Positions 11,005-22,061 of a stretch of 64,000 nucleotides of DNA are shown here, piece after piece. The position numbers and the translations under genes are program-made. The notes below the pieces were generated by a model. That model was not told the DNA's origin. It searched no databases and saw nothing but the letters and a program-made list of their open reading frames with translations. Every line of letters starts with the position of its first letter. Positions within the stretch are counted from its first letter, which is position 1. This DNA is from Amoebophrya sp. A120. Its lineage: Eukaryota > Sar > Dinophyceae > Syndiniales > Amoebophryaceae. The stretch covers positions 2,408,089 to 2,472,088 of the forward strand of contig CAJINV010000001.1 in NCBI GenBank assembly GCA_905178155.1, in the 5' to 3' direction.

Positions 11005-11996
11005 TTTGACGGTGTGGGGGTTTTGTTTGGAAAAAACTTTTCCGATTCGTTTCCCTATGTATGGTAAAGCAAAATGATTCAACGACCAAATATCACAGCG
11101 AGGGGGCAAGAACCGGGAGCGGGTCATGCGGATAGTGGTTTGTGAGTGGGGCAATGAGAAAGTGATTCTGGCTTTACCTTACTAGACGAGTTCATCGACG
11201 AACGATCACGATGGCGTGCTTGAATGAGTTCGATTCACCACGACTCGCTTGCACGACCGCCCGAATTTTTGCGAACGATTTGATCACACCGAGATGAGCT
11301 TGTGATGTCCTATGTTGTGTACGACGACGAACGACTCACTTGCATGCATCATTCGAGAACCAAAGCCGATGGGTATCATCATCATCAGAGGCGTTCCATG
11401 AAACCGAGCAGAGGAGGCTGACTGCGCGAAATACAAACGAAATCCGAAAAGTGAAAACAACGAGATCTTCGCCATCTTGGCGACTTGGTGGTCTTTTTTG
11501 GAAAAACTTCTGTTTTTTTGATGTTCCGGGAAGTGCGGTTTTCCGCTTGAAGTAGGCGTTGGTTTGTTCACGCGAAACTAGCTCTAGCGCCACTTCTTCA
11601 AGGAAATAAGAAAGTAAATTAATACTTGGCCAAACACTCTTTTGCCAAGTAGACCTGAGAAAAAACTAGAAAAATACGGGTGAGAGGATGCTTTGCCTCT
11701 TGGGAAACTTCAAGGTTGGTGAAAAACGAAGCAAAAAGTAATAGCAAGCGTCTGACGTTAGCAAAAATCCAGTAAACTGCTTTCCGTTTTTTAGGGTATA
11801 TGGAAAAAAAGCCGCCAGATTGGGACGCTCGTGACCTCATTACCTATCATATTATCTTGCAAGTGCAACTCTAAATATGCGTTTCGTTTTGGAGTGCGAA
11901 CCATTTTTACCAGAGCACTAGCATTGCCACTCGCTACCCGAAGCCGAGCCATCTCGATCTTTAGCAGGAGTAGGGTATGGATATAATTCGTTCTCG

Positions 11997-12464
11997 TTAC
12001 ATAATGACGCAGCGACACATTTCTTTGTCTCCTTGCGCCACCACCTGTGCCTTCGTTTCTTTCACTTCCGCCTGGATTGCATCTATCTTCGCCTCGAGTT
12101 TGTTGAGCTTCTCCACCAACTGGCTCCCCACCGTCGCCGCCTCTGCCACGCTCCCCAACCCAGCTTCCAACCCCCCGATACGGAGCGCCGTTGTTTCTGC
12201 GTTCACTGCAGTCTCCTGCAGTTTTACGCTCACGGCACTCGGATCAATCACCGTGCTGAGATTCGCCATCGCCGCGCGCAACGACTTCACGTCCTGGTGC
12301 GTCTGTATCACCCGGGGCAAGATGCTGACTCCGATATAGTCTCTATGGTCAGCGAGGCGATGGCGATCGGAAGGATAGCCGCCTTCTCTGTCCTTTTGGA
12401 AGATGGCATACGTTTGACGGTAGTCGTCGGCAGTCAGCGACACCGATTCCGGTGCGAGCGCCAT
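11997..12464 (-). CDS. Small coiled-coil protein with C-terminal CVIM prenylation box, copy 2
   Basis: This is a paralogue of 8595-9053, with 155 residues from the ATG in the context CAAAATGGC. The central and C-terminal parts are nearly identical, including the CRCVIM end. The N-terminal 45 residues differ (for example DDYRQTYAIFQKD against DDVRQAQAIWLAD). A ~0.7 kb mobile element sits directly upstream (12509-13222) and may have separated this copy from its promoter. Confidence 0.72.
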   Translation of the reverse strand: MALAPESVSLTADDYRQTYAIFQKDREGGYPSDRHRLADHRDYIGVSILPRVIQTHQDVKSLRAAMANLSTVIDPSAVSVKLQETAVNAETTALRIGGLEAGLGSVAEAATVGSQLVEKLNKLEAKIDAIQAEVKETKAQVVAQGDKEMCRCVIM

Positions 12465-12508
12465 TTTGTCGCGAGGCACACACCGCCAGACAGACACAAT
12501 ATACCAAT

Positions 12509-13222
12509 AATAGCCGCGTCCGCGGAGGTAGTGAGGTCATGGCGGTCTTTTTGTCTTCACGCCAAAAAAGGACGCAACTTCTCTGCCCACCATGCCATCG
12601 TGAGTAATGTTATGCACGACGGCACGGCGGTCGCTAAAAATCTCAATCCAGAGGCGGCCCCCATTTGGTTTCGAATCGAAGAACCTTCCCCGCATGCTAT
12701 GGCCCCGCCAGGGCCCACGCCAGGGTCGGCCCCTTGGGAGCCCCAAATCGGGCCCATAGCATGCGGATTGGCTTTTTGCTTTTGGCGGTCTTTGTTTTTT
12801 TTGTTTTTTTTTTGGCAAAATGCTGCATCTTCTGGTCTTCAGTCCGCCTCTGAAATGGCGGATTTTGAAGGCGTCTTTTGCGCGGCCCGAATGTGGGGAA
12901 AAATGAGGCCCATACCATGCGGATTCTCTGTTTTTTTCGGAGTGCTGCTTTTTGGGCGCCCATTTTTGGGCGCCGCAAATCGCCAGAAACTAAGGCGGTG
13001 GGCGCCTCAGAAGGGCGCCCCTTTTGCCGGCTCCCCTGCGTCGTTTTATCAAGCGGGAATCGATAGAATCCGCCCGGGCTATTTTGCCGCAAACGCCCCG
13101 GCCGCTTGATAATTGAAAACTTTTTTTGTTAAAAAACACTTCCGGCCGCTTGAAAACTGCCGGTCGTTTTGCGTGATGCATGTCAAAAAAACCGCTAGGA
13201 TAGAACGTTCGTGACCTCACTA
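12509..13222. mobile_element. Non-autonomous ~0.71-kb element (copy 1), inserted upstream of the second CaaX gene
   Basis: It begins ACCAATAATAGCCGC and, after a small CCGC..GCGG hairpin, has GTAGTGAGGTCA. It ends TGACCTCACTAC. ATAT flanks both ends. The paralogous site near 9098 lacks it, which gives an empty-site comparison. The inside has a strong palindrome, CCGCATGCTATGGCCC..GGGCCCATAGCATGCGG, near 12690-12766. No transposase is seen. Confidence 0.75.
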
Positions 13223-14049
13223 CATATGATAGCGCTCAAAAATGAAACTCTTGAAATCTGGACCCTGTTCCCTATTGTGAAAAATTCTTCGGCTCGCTTC
13301 CCTAACTATTGAAAAACAAAAGCTTGAAGGTCAAAATGTCACAGCGAACAAATGATCGGAAGCAGGGGGGTCATGCGGATATCAGATTGCAGATGCAAAG
13401 AGGAAAGAGTAGTTGTGGCTTTAAACTGAGATAGATTGCCATAAACTAGCTCTACGGACCACGATGCGTTTGCACGCGCCCGAATTTTTGCAAATGATTT
13501 GGCCACAGATCACCGAGAGCTTGCGATAATATCCTATGTCGCATACGAACGACTTCCTTCCATCTCTGGAAGACCAAAACCGATTACTATCATCCTCATC
13601 AGATGATAGTGGACAGTGGATCGGCGACACCGACCAGAGCAGGTTGACCGTTCGAAATACCGATGAAATTCGAAAACTTAAAACAAAAAACGCACTCAAT
13701 GCTCAGGATGAATGATCCCAATCTTGTTCTTGACCGACCGAAATAAACGCACAACAGCAGAAGTACCCAAAGGTGCGCCATATGCAGACACGAAAGGGAA
13801 AGCCTTTCTCGCGCCGCCCTCTCAGAAGCGCCGCAGCCGCCCAAGGATTTTTTTTTCGTATGAAAGCAACTCTCTACATTCTGTAGACAATACCTACACA
13901 AATGAATTTCGTGCCTTCAAATCAATTCTAGCTTCAGCTCAACCGTTCGTAGATTACACCACAATCAGGAGCGCTAGATAAGATGCCTTTCAACAACTAG
14001 ACTAGTGTCATGTTGAAGTTTGAAGAACAAGCGGCGATAAAGTAGCCAC

Positions 14050-14160
14050 TTATTTCTTCTTCATGGACATCATCTTCATCTTCATCGACATCTTCATGGA
14101 CATCTTCTTCATGACCGGCGCGGCGTCGGCGGCCTTCATCATCTTCATCATCTTCGCCAT
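14050..14160 (-). CDS. Met/Lys-rich 36-residue peptide, copy 4
   Basis: The protein is identical and the variable Ala codon is GCC. The sequence upstream of the coding start (above 14210) has drifted more than in copies 1-3, yet the coding part has not. Confidence 0.55.
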   Translation of the reverse strand: MAKMMKMMKAADAAPVMKKMSMKMSMKMKMMSMKKK

Positions 14161-14503
14161 TTTGAAGGTTTGGGGGTTTTGTTTGGAAAAAACTTTTCCG
14201 ATTCGTTTCCCTATGGTAGCGCGAAAAATTTGAAGCCAAAATATCACAGCGAGCGGGCACCGGGGGCGGGTCATGCGGATATTGGTTTGAACAAGGTGAA
14301 GCAATGAGAAAACGATTGTGATTTCAGATTATGGGGGGGGTTGCTTTTACTTTCTACGGACGATGACGTGTTACTTCGAATGAGTTCTACGAACCACGAT
14401 GCGTTTCTAAGTACGACCGCCCGAATCACGATGTCTGAATTTGGTCTTGGTCATACCGAGAGATTGCAATATCCTAGGTTGTAGACGATGACGAACGACT
14501 TTA

Positions 14504-15222
14504 CCAATAATAGCCGCCTCAGCGGGGGTAGTGAGGTCGAGGCGGTTTTTTTGTCTTCACACCAAAAAAAGACGCGAATTCTATGCGCGCCATGGCATCG
14601 TGAGTAATGTTATGCACGACGGAACGGCGGCCGCTAAAAATCTCGATCCAGAGCTGGCCTCCATTTGGTTTCAAATCAAAAAACCTTCGCCGCATGCTAT
14701 GGACCCATCAGGGCCCTTGCCAGGGTCGGCCCCGTGGGAGCCCCAAATCGGGCCCATCGCATGCGGATTGGCTTTCTACTTTTGGCGGACTTTCGTTTTT
14801 ATTGTTTTTTTTGTCAAAATGCCGCATCTTCTGGCCTTAAGTCCGCCTCTGAAGTGGCGGGCTTTGGTGGCGTCTTTTGCGGGGCCCGAATGTGGGCCAA
14901 AATGAGGCCCATACCACGCGGATTCGCTGTTCTTTTCGGAGTGCTGCTTTTTGGGCGTCCCTTTTTCGGCGCCCCAAATCGCCAGAAACCAAGGCGGTGG
15001 ACGCCTCAGAAGGGCGCCCCTTTTGCCGGCTCCCCTGCGTCGTTTTATCAAGTGCGAATCGATAGTTTTCGACCGGGCTTGTTTGTTGGCAAAGCCCCGG
15101 CCGCTTGATAGTTGGAAATTTTTTATGTGCAAAAACACTTCCGCCCGCTTGAAAACTGCCGGTCGTTTTGCGTGATGCATGGCAAAAAAACCGCTAGGAT
15201 AGAACGTTCGTGACCTCACTAC
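14504..15222. mobile_element. Non-autonomous ~0.7-kb element (copy 2)
   Basis: It has the same ends as copy 1 and the same inner palindrome, and is about 90% similar by eye. It is followed directly by copy 3. Confidence 0.75.
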
Positions 15223-15922
15223 ATACAAACTACAGCCCTCCCCGAGTACAAAAAAAAGTCCCTTTGTTGGTGACCACCATAGCGTCGCGCATAACATTAC
15301 TCCCGATGGGGCGGTGGACCATAAAAAACACGGCCGGAGGTCGCGCACCTGCTGCTGTCAGCGGAGCAACGCTTTCCCGCATGCTATGGCCCCCAAGGGC
15401 CTCCGCCCGGGCCGGCCCCTTGGGCGCCCCAAATCGGGCCCATAGCATGCGGATTAGCTCTCGGACTTTGGCGGCCATTGTTTTTTTTAGTTTTTTTGTA
15501 GGAAAAGTCGCAACTTTTGCCCTGCTCCCCGCCTTACAAATGCCCGATTTTGGTGGCCGGCTTTGCGACCTCCAAACGTGGGCCAAAATGGGGCCCATAC
15601 CAATACCATGCGGATTCGCGCTTTTGTTCGTCTTGGCATTTTTGCGGCGCCCCTTTTTGGGCGCCCCAAATCGCCAGAAACCAAGGCGGTGGGCGCCTCA
15701 GAAGGGCGCCCCTTTTGGCGGCTCCCTTGCGTCGTTTTATCAAGTGCGAGTCGATAGTTTTCGACCGGGCTTGTTTGATGGCAAATCCCCGGCCGCTTGA
15801 TAATTGGAAATTTTTTATGTCAAAAAAGCCTTCCGGCCGCTTGAAAACTGCCGGTCGTTTTGCGTGATGCATGGCAAAAAAACCGCTAGGATAGAACGTT
15901 CGTGACCTCACTACATATAATA
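15223..15922. mobile_element. Non-autonomous ~0.7-kb element (copy 3, diverged left half)
   Basis: The right half matches copies 1 and 2 and ends GTGACCTCACTAC. The left end is different (CTACAGCCCTCCCCGAG), and the inner palindrome is kept with altered sequence. It may be a related subfamily or a chimera formed by insertion next to copy 2. Confidence 0.65.
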
Positions 15923-16249
15923 TACCTCGCTGAAAAGCCAAAACCGACTCACGTCAATATCATGCTTGGCAATATATACCAAAAACCGATTCTGTCGGGA
16001 TGTGAACAGGCGCTATCGTCGTAATGCGTCCATGGACGATGACAGTCTATGCGACGGCGAACAATCTCGCTCGCTTTTGACGACTTCTATCTTTCTGCTC
16101 CTTTCACGTTCAAAAACTTAACATCTACATCTGAGAAATTTTGTGGTACTATCGTTCGAGTGAAACCATTATTTCCACAACTGTAAGTTGCCAGAGGGCT
16201 GTGTACTCCTCGGTGGAAGAAGATACAACGAACTTCATGTTCAAACCTT
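15923..16249. other. Spacer between the element cluster and the helicase stop
   Basis: About 330 bp with no gene seen. It should include the 3' untranslated region of the helicase gene. Confidence 0.6.
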
Positions 16250-19200
16250 TTAGTATCTTCTGCCGCCACCGCCCCACTGTCTCGGGTGGTTTGGATTGTG
16301 GTCGTAGGGGCCGCCTCTGGAGCTGTTGCTGTAGCCCCCGCCATTATTTCCCCAGTTGTTCTTGCCTCCGCCCTTATTTCTGTTCTTCCCGCCGCCTCCG
16401 CCCCAGTCGTTATCCCGTCCATACTGATTATGCCCCGCGGCTTTACTGCTCGTGCTCCCGCCGTAATTGTTGTTATAGTTATTTCCGTAATTGTTGTTTC
16501 GGTCGTACCTTCCCGTGTTGCTGTTGTAATTCGAGGGCGCCGCCCGGCCGGCCGCCGGGTTGTACTCTTCCCGCGGGGCCTGGTTGATCCTGATGGCCTT
16601 TCGCGTGTCCAAATCGTAAGTCCACTGGTTGTCATCCTGGTTATTTTGCCTTTTGTTTGACTGGTTCTGCATCTGGATCCAGGCGTTGGAACCAACTTCC
16701 GGTTCGTTCGAACCCCCAGCGCCTCCCTGGTCGTCGTAATTCTCGAAGTTTTGCCGCTGTTTGCCCTTCGCTTCCAAACCCTTCTTCCCGGTGGCTTTTC
16801 CCCCCTTGGTCCCCATCGTGTGGTTAATCTCTTCGAAAAAGGTCTGCAGCAAGTAGAACAGCTTCTGCAAAAATTGCGTCTCCTGCGGGGAGGGCGGGTT
16901 GTGCGGATTTTCGCAAAATTTCGCGAACACGAACTTCAGCGCCCGGCGGATTTGACAGATGGAGGTCGCGTGGTTTCCCTGCATGGTGAACTTGATCCAC
17001 CCGTCGTGGAGGGCCAGCTCGTTGTTTTCGAGTCTTTCTTCCCCGGCGATCAAACACAAAATCAGCGGGTGAACCAAGCTCATCTGTTTGATGCTGTAGC
17101 TCGACTCGACCTGCAGCAGCTCCTCGAAAATGCACCACTCGTCGTTCGCAATCACGTCTCCCAAGCCCCGGGACGTGCCGTAGCAGGTGGACATGTGCGC
17201 GCTGGCGCCGAGCTTGCCGCCCTTCACCTCCATCTCCCGCGTGTTTTTCCCGCACCGTTTCACGGCCACGTTCGGGTAAATCCCGGCAGTCAGGACGGAC
17301 AGAATCAAGTGATCCTGCCCGCAGTTACGGGACGCAAAACCGTCGGAATCGCCCAGACCTGATACGTTTTTTCATTTCACCAATTATATGTAGTGAGGTC
17401 ACGAACGTTCTACCCTAGTGGTTTTTTTGACATGCATCACGCAAAACGACCGGCAGGTTTCAAGCGGCCGGAGGTGTTTTTGCATATAAAAAATTTTCAT
17501 TTATCAAGCGGCCGGGGCTTTGATATCAAACAAGCCAGGTCGAAAACTATCGACTCCCGCTTGATAAAACGACGCAGGGGAGCCGGCAAAAGGGGCGCCC
17601 TTCTGAGGCGCCCACCGCCTTAGTTTCTGGCGGTTTGGGGCGCCCAGAAAGGGGCGCCCGAAAAGCAACAACCCGAAAAAACAGCAAATCCGCATGGTAT
17701 GGGCCCCATTTTGGCTTACATTCGGGCCCCGCAAAAGACGCCACCAAAATCCGCCATTTCAGAGGCGGACTGAAGGCCAGAAGATGCGGCATTTTAATAA
17801 AAAAAACAAAAAAAACAAAGTCCGCCAGAAGCAAAAAGCCAATCCGCACGCTATGGGCCCGATTTGGGGCTCCCAAGGGGCCAACCCTGGCGGGGGCCCT
17901 GGCGGGGCCATAGCATGCGGGGAAGGTTTTTCATGTCGAAACCAAATGGAGGCCACCTCTGGATCGAGATTTTTAGCGACCGCCGTGCCGTCGTGCATAA
18001 CATTACTCACGGCGGCATAGTGGGAAGGGAAGTCGCGTCGTTTTTTGGAGCGAAGACAAAAAAACCGCCATGACCTCACTACCCCCGCTGAGGCGGCTAT
18101 TATTGGTATGTGTTGGCTTTGGCATTGTCGTCGTGTGGAACGAATGGACAAGGACAATATGTCGAGTTGTCCTGACCATGAGCTAACTGAAAGTGCGCTC
18201 TTGTTGAATAAAACAGCTTCAGCCGTTTCTCTACTGCACAAATTTAAGTCTGGATCTGGAACTAGAAATATATTGCAATGATCTTCAAAAAGTACCTTGA
18301 TCCGGCAAGTCCGCTCGCAGTTTCTGTGACTGGTCCGCCATCTGTCGCACGGTTTTTGCGTTGAGCCCGTTATCGCGTAAGAAGTCCAACCGCGTCCCCT
18401 GTTTCGACTGGTCCAGCGCCCGGAGCAGCGCGATGTGGTCGGAAACGTACGGCGCCGCCAGGTTGGTTTTGTGCGTGCCCGAGGAGTATCAAATGCAAAA
18501 ATGTCTGGGTCTGGAAGATTACCAGGTTTGTCATGCATATTTTGCATAACCCATGATGCCTGTAATGCCTGGCCGCGCATCACAGATTTTTAAAGGGCCT
18601 TCTGATGCGTATTCCGCATGAGAAACGCGCACTCCGCGCAGCACAAACTGAACTCCTCTTGCTGGTCATGCAATACAGATTTTTTTTACCTTCCAAAGAC
18701 AGCATCACAAATTGCAACCTTCCAGACCCAGACACTTTTACATATGATAAGGAGGCAGAGGCGTCTCCCAACGTGGTCATTTCCGTTTCCAGTTCCCCCG
18801 TGACCGGGTTATCCTGTGCAAAAGTATCGCACTCGTTGTATTGCAATCATGCATTACAAATCTTTTTCTTAAGGTCGATCCGCATTACAAATTTTATTTC
18901 TCATGCTGAGGAAATTTGTAATGCATTTATACGAGTACGATATTTTTGCAATTCATACGGGTTGCGCGATTGCGATGTTTTTTCCGTCAGTTTCTTGCCC
19001 AGGGTAAGAAATGGATCGCGGCAGAAGGCCGTGGACCCCACGACCTTCAGCACGTCGTCGAGCACACCGAAAAGCGCGCTCCACATCACGGTCTTTGCCA
19101 GTGTCGGCGGCAGGGAACTGTTACAGAGGGCCTTACCGAGCGGCGTCAGCATCTCGGTTCCGTGGTCCAGAGCGCCGATGGACTTCAGCAGGTCCACCGC

Positions 19201-21400
19201 GTTGTTGACGCCCAGTTGCTCGGGCGGGGTGGGGGCCTTCCCTAGAAAGGTCTGAATACTGGTGTCCTCCTGCTCGGTCTCTAATAAGAGCATCTTTGCC
19301 GCCAAACACGTCTCCTCGAGCGGGGACCGGAGCAGCTCCGGCTCGGTGAAAGCGTCCATACCTGTATTTTTATTTTCATAGTTTTTTTTGTTAGGTATCA
19401 CTTGTTGACACCTCCAGTACTTACGTGATAGTACTTACATACTTTTTTCTAAAACAAATTGCCCGATGTGAAATATCAGATCTTGATGTCTAAGCAAGTG
19501 ATGCAAGTGTTTCCACCACACAGGGGTCTGCAAAACTGTCTCAAACAAAAAACATACCTTCATCGCGTCTTTTTTTCGAAAACAAGTGAAAGCAGAGGCC
19601 GTTCTGCGTTCGTCCCGCCCGACCCGCTCGTTGCGAAACGGATGCTTGCGAGATCCAGGACGTGGTCAGGGTGGCCACCTTCAAATACGGATCGTAGCTC
19701 GTTTCCTTCGCCCGTCCGCAATCAATCACGAATTCCACGTCCGGCACGGTGATCGATGCTTCCGCGATGTTGGTCGTCAAAACGATTTTCCTCACCCCGG
19801 GGGTTTCGATCGGCTTGAAGCACTCCTGCTGCTGCTCCATGGACACGGAACCGTGGAGGGGCAAAATGGTGAACTTCTCCTTGTCCAAATCCGATTCCAG
19901 AATCCTTTGGCACTTGTCAATGTCGTTCCAACCGGTGAGAAAAACGAGGATGGATCCGAGTGGCTTCGCTTTCAACTTTTCCTGCTCCGCCGGGTCGTCT
20001 TTTTTCTCTTCCAATTGGGTTTTCAACACGTCCTTGTAGTTCTTGTCGATCCACATGATGAGCGCTTCGATGATCGGGAAGTCAAAATCCAAGCTGGACT
20101 GCTGCAACACGTCCATCTTCGCCAAACCGTCGGAGAGCTTGTTTTTGGAAAATTTGTCCTGCTTGATCAACGGCCGAATGTGGTCCGCCAAGCCCCAGTA
20201 GCCGTCGCCCCCGCGGCCCTCGCGCTGAAACACCGTCCTTTTCCACTCCTTTTCGTCTTCCATTTCGATGCCCGCGGACAGGATGCCCGGGCCGAGCCAC
20301 TTGCGGAACCCGGGGACCTTCCACAGCGTCGGGACGATTTGGTCCAGGTACAGCTCCCGGACCGGAAAGGTGCGGCCCGGGATGTGGACCTTCTGCACGA
20401 TGCCCTCAAAATAGTTTTCGAACGTTTCCAGTTGCAAGGTCGCGGACATCAGCACCAGCCGCATGTCGGGCCTTCGCTGCACCAAGTCGCGGATGAAAAT
20501 CAACGCGAAGTCGGCGAGTTTGTCCCGCTCGTGGATCTCGTCGAACACAATGTGGGTGATGCCGCGCAGTTCCGGATCCGTGAACAGCCGGCGGCGCAGC
20601 ATCGCGGTGGTGCAGAAAGTCAGTCGGGTCTGTTGCCGCGCGCGCTTCTCCAGGGGAACGTGGTACCCGACGTCGTTCTTGCTCTGCCCGCCCCGCTCGT
20701 CCTGGACGCGCTTCGCCAGCGAGATCGCCGCGATGCGGCGCGGCTGCGCGACGAGAATGTGTGCGGACTCATTGCCGTCAAGGAGAAACTGCGGCACTTG
20801 CGTCGACTTTCCGCACCCGGTCTCGCCGGAGATCAAGGTGACCTGCGACATCTGGACCGCTTCGAGCACTTCCTGGCGCTGCTCCCACGCGGGAAGTTCC
20901 TTCCGGCGCTCCCCGAGGTTGTGAATCTCGCAGGCGGCGTTCACCGCGTCCAGGTCCATCGGGATATGGAGTAAATCATCGGGATTCACGCCGTTCGATA
21001 GCATTTTACTCCGATTCTTGTTCACCGTGGACACCACATTGGCCTTCGGCACCGGTCGGTCCAACGCCACCGCGAGTCTCGCGCAGTCTAGCAGCGCGTG
21101 CTCCTGCGGGCCCTTCAGCCGCACCTCGCCGGGCGCCTTCTTGCCGCGCTTGCCCCGACCCTTCGCCTCCTGCATCCCGCCGGTGGGGTCGGACACGTAG
21201 ACGCGAATGTGTCTGTCGGCGCCGGACCCCTCGGAGAGCGTGAACAGGCCGAAGCCCTCGGCAATGCGGTGGACGTACTTCCGGTCGGCGGAAGAGAGGG
21301 AGCTGGCAAAAGCGATGAACGCCTTGTCATCCTCATTCCCCTTCTCGACCAGCTCAGAGAGCTGCCGCGAAATGTCCTTGCGAAACGATTCGGTCGTCAT
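16250..21400 (-). CDS. R3H-domain DEIH-box RNA helicase with Gly/Arg-rich tail, five exons
   Basis: The exons are 19558-21400, 18958-19361, 18750-18804, 18296-18481 and 16250-17358, giving 1198 residues in one frame. An R3H-like domain (YVHRIAEGFGL..S) occupies roughly residues 1-70. Helicase motifs include GETGCGKST (192-200), DEIH (287-290), SAT near 319 and QRAGRAGR near 597. The winged-helix/HA2 region (DAFTEPELLRSPL), an OB-fold start (AGIYPNVA) and an Asn/Gly-rich RGG-type tail follow. R3H plus DEIH suggests the YTHDC2/plant NIH side of the DEAH family, an RNA helicase of nucleus or cytoplasm. Introns 1 and 4 are GT-AG (19362-19557 and 17359-18295). Introns 2 and 3 are introners. Confidence 0.93.
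17385..18108. mobile_element. Non-autonomous ~0.7-kb element (copy 4, reversed) inside a helicase intron
   Basis: It begins GTAGTGAGGTCACGAACG and ends GGCGGCTATTATTGGT, the reverse complement of copy 1. It fills most of the 937-bp GT-AG intron 17359-18295. The inner palindrome lies near 17850-17920. Confidence 0.78.
18487..18749. mobile_element. Family A introner, duplication AGGAG
   Basis: The ends are TATCAAATGCAAAAATG and TTTTACATATGATA. AGGAG lies at 18482-18486 and 18750-18754. Removal restores ASSGTHKTN in the helicase. Confidence 0.9.
18810..18957. mobile_element. Family D introner, duplication CGGGT
   Basis: This 148-bp element begins TATCCTGTGCAAAAGTATCG and ends CGATATTTTTGCAATTCATA. 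CGGGT lies at 18805-18809 and 18958-18962. Removal restores SRNPVTGELETEM. A GT-AG join nearby would give a stop. Confidence 0.9.
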
Positions 21401-22061
21401 GGCTTGTTTATTTGTCGGGCTGTTTTTGCTGGGTAACTAAGATGTATGATTTGAAGATACAACTCTGAATACAGAGCTGCAGGACATCAACCCCCGGGAG
21501 GTATGGTTGATCTTAGATTGCGTGTTGAAGAACTTGTGCTCTTTCACGACGCACATGGAGCTTGTGTCGGTTGTACTAATCCTAATGCAGCAGTTTTCAT
21601 GGCACTAAACATAAATTTTTTTCCTGTGATGATTGAAGCTGAAGAAAAAATTGACAATCACTTACATTGGTAGATCATTTGCGATTCTGGGGCACAATGG
21701 AAGAAGGCTGCAGAGGTCGAGTCCAGGTTTTGAGAGCTGAGAACTCTATTTTTTTTTCTGTGATTCTGGAAGATCGATTATAAAGGCATGAAGCTAAGGA
21801 ACGTGAGTTTGACTTGTTCGTTGAAGCTAAGTTGGTGTGAACGCTGCCGCGCTCTCATTCGTGTGGGTCTAGTTGCTGGAGAGCACAATTTACAGCACCG
21901 AAAATGGAGATGGTGCTTGAGTGCTTTTTTCTTTCCTTTTGACGATCGCCTTACGGGATTCTCAATTTTTTGGTTCATTTACATCTTTCAGTTCTCCGTT
22001 ACTGCGTACATTAGTGATAGACTCAACAACGCGAGCGCGACGAGGATAACTTACATACTAG
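21401..22061. other. Intergenic stretch, no gene seen
   Basis: This is AT-rich sequence between the helicase start and the stop of the second sulfotransferase. No supported coding frame or structured repeat was seen. Confidence 0.6.

Larger units (their letters stand above)
6900..14500. repeat. Array of ~935-bp units carrying the Met/Lys peptide and, in two places, a CaaX-protein block
   Basis: The anchor sequence ATGAAATTCGAAAAG, preceded by CAGAGGAG, recurs near 6955, 7877, 9528, 10468, 11402 and 13628. Four units are complete (each with TGTAGACAATACCTACAC or a close variant and the Met/Lys peptide). The units starting near 7877 and 11402 break off and run into a second duplicated block (about 8110-9520 and 11520-13600) that holds the CaaX gene. 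Indels and homopolymer changes separate the copies. The array seems to have grown by unequal duplication of two neighbouring small genes. Confidence 0.8.

Noticed and set aside
9564-13981. Plus-strand frames of 85-115 codons repeated in the array (beginning near LTDRNKRTTAEV)
   Set aside because: Copies differ by homopolymer-length frameshifts and lack a consistent start. They look like repeated non-coding sequence, opposite in strand to all other genes.
12033-15867. Long frames inside the 0.7-kb elements
   Set aside because: Both strands are open through palindromic GC-rich sequence. The frames do not extend between copies in a coding-like way and no transposase motif is present.
18804-18962. 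GT-AG splice pair at the edges of a family D introner in the helicase
   Set aside because: Using GTATGA and CACAG shifts the frame and hits a stop a few codons on. Removing the element plus one 5-bp copy keeps the helicase frame.
16286-20974. Long plus-strand open frames opposite the helicase exons
   Set aside because: They mirror GC-rich codons of the minus-strand gene and show no motif. The minus frame has full helicase motifs.
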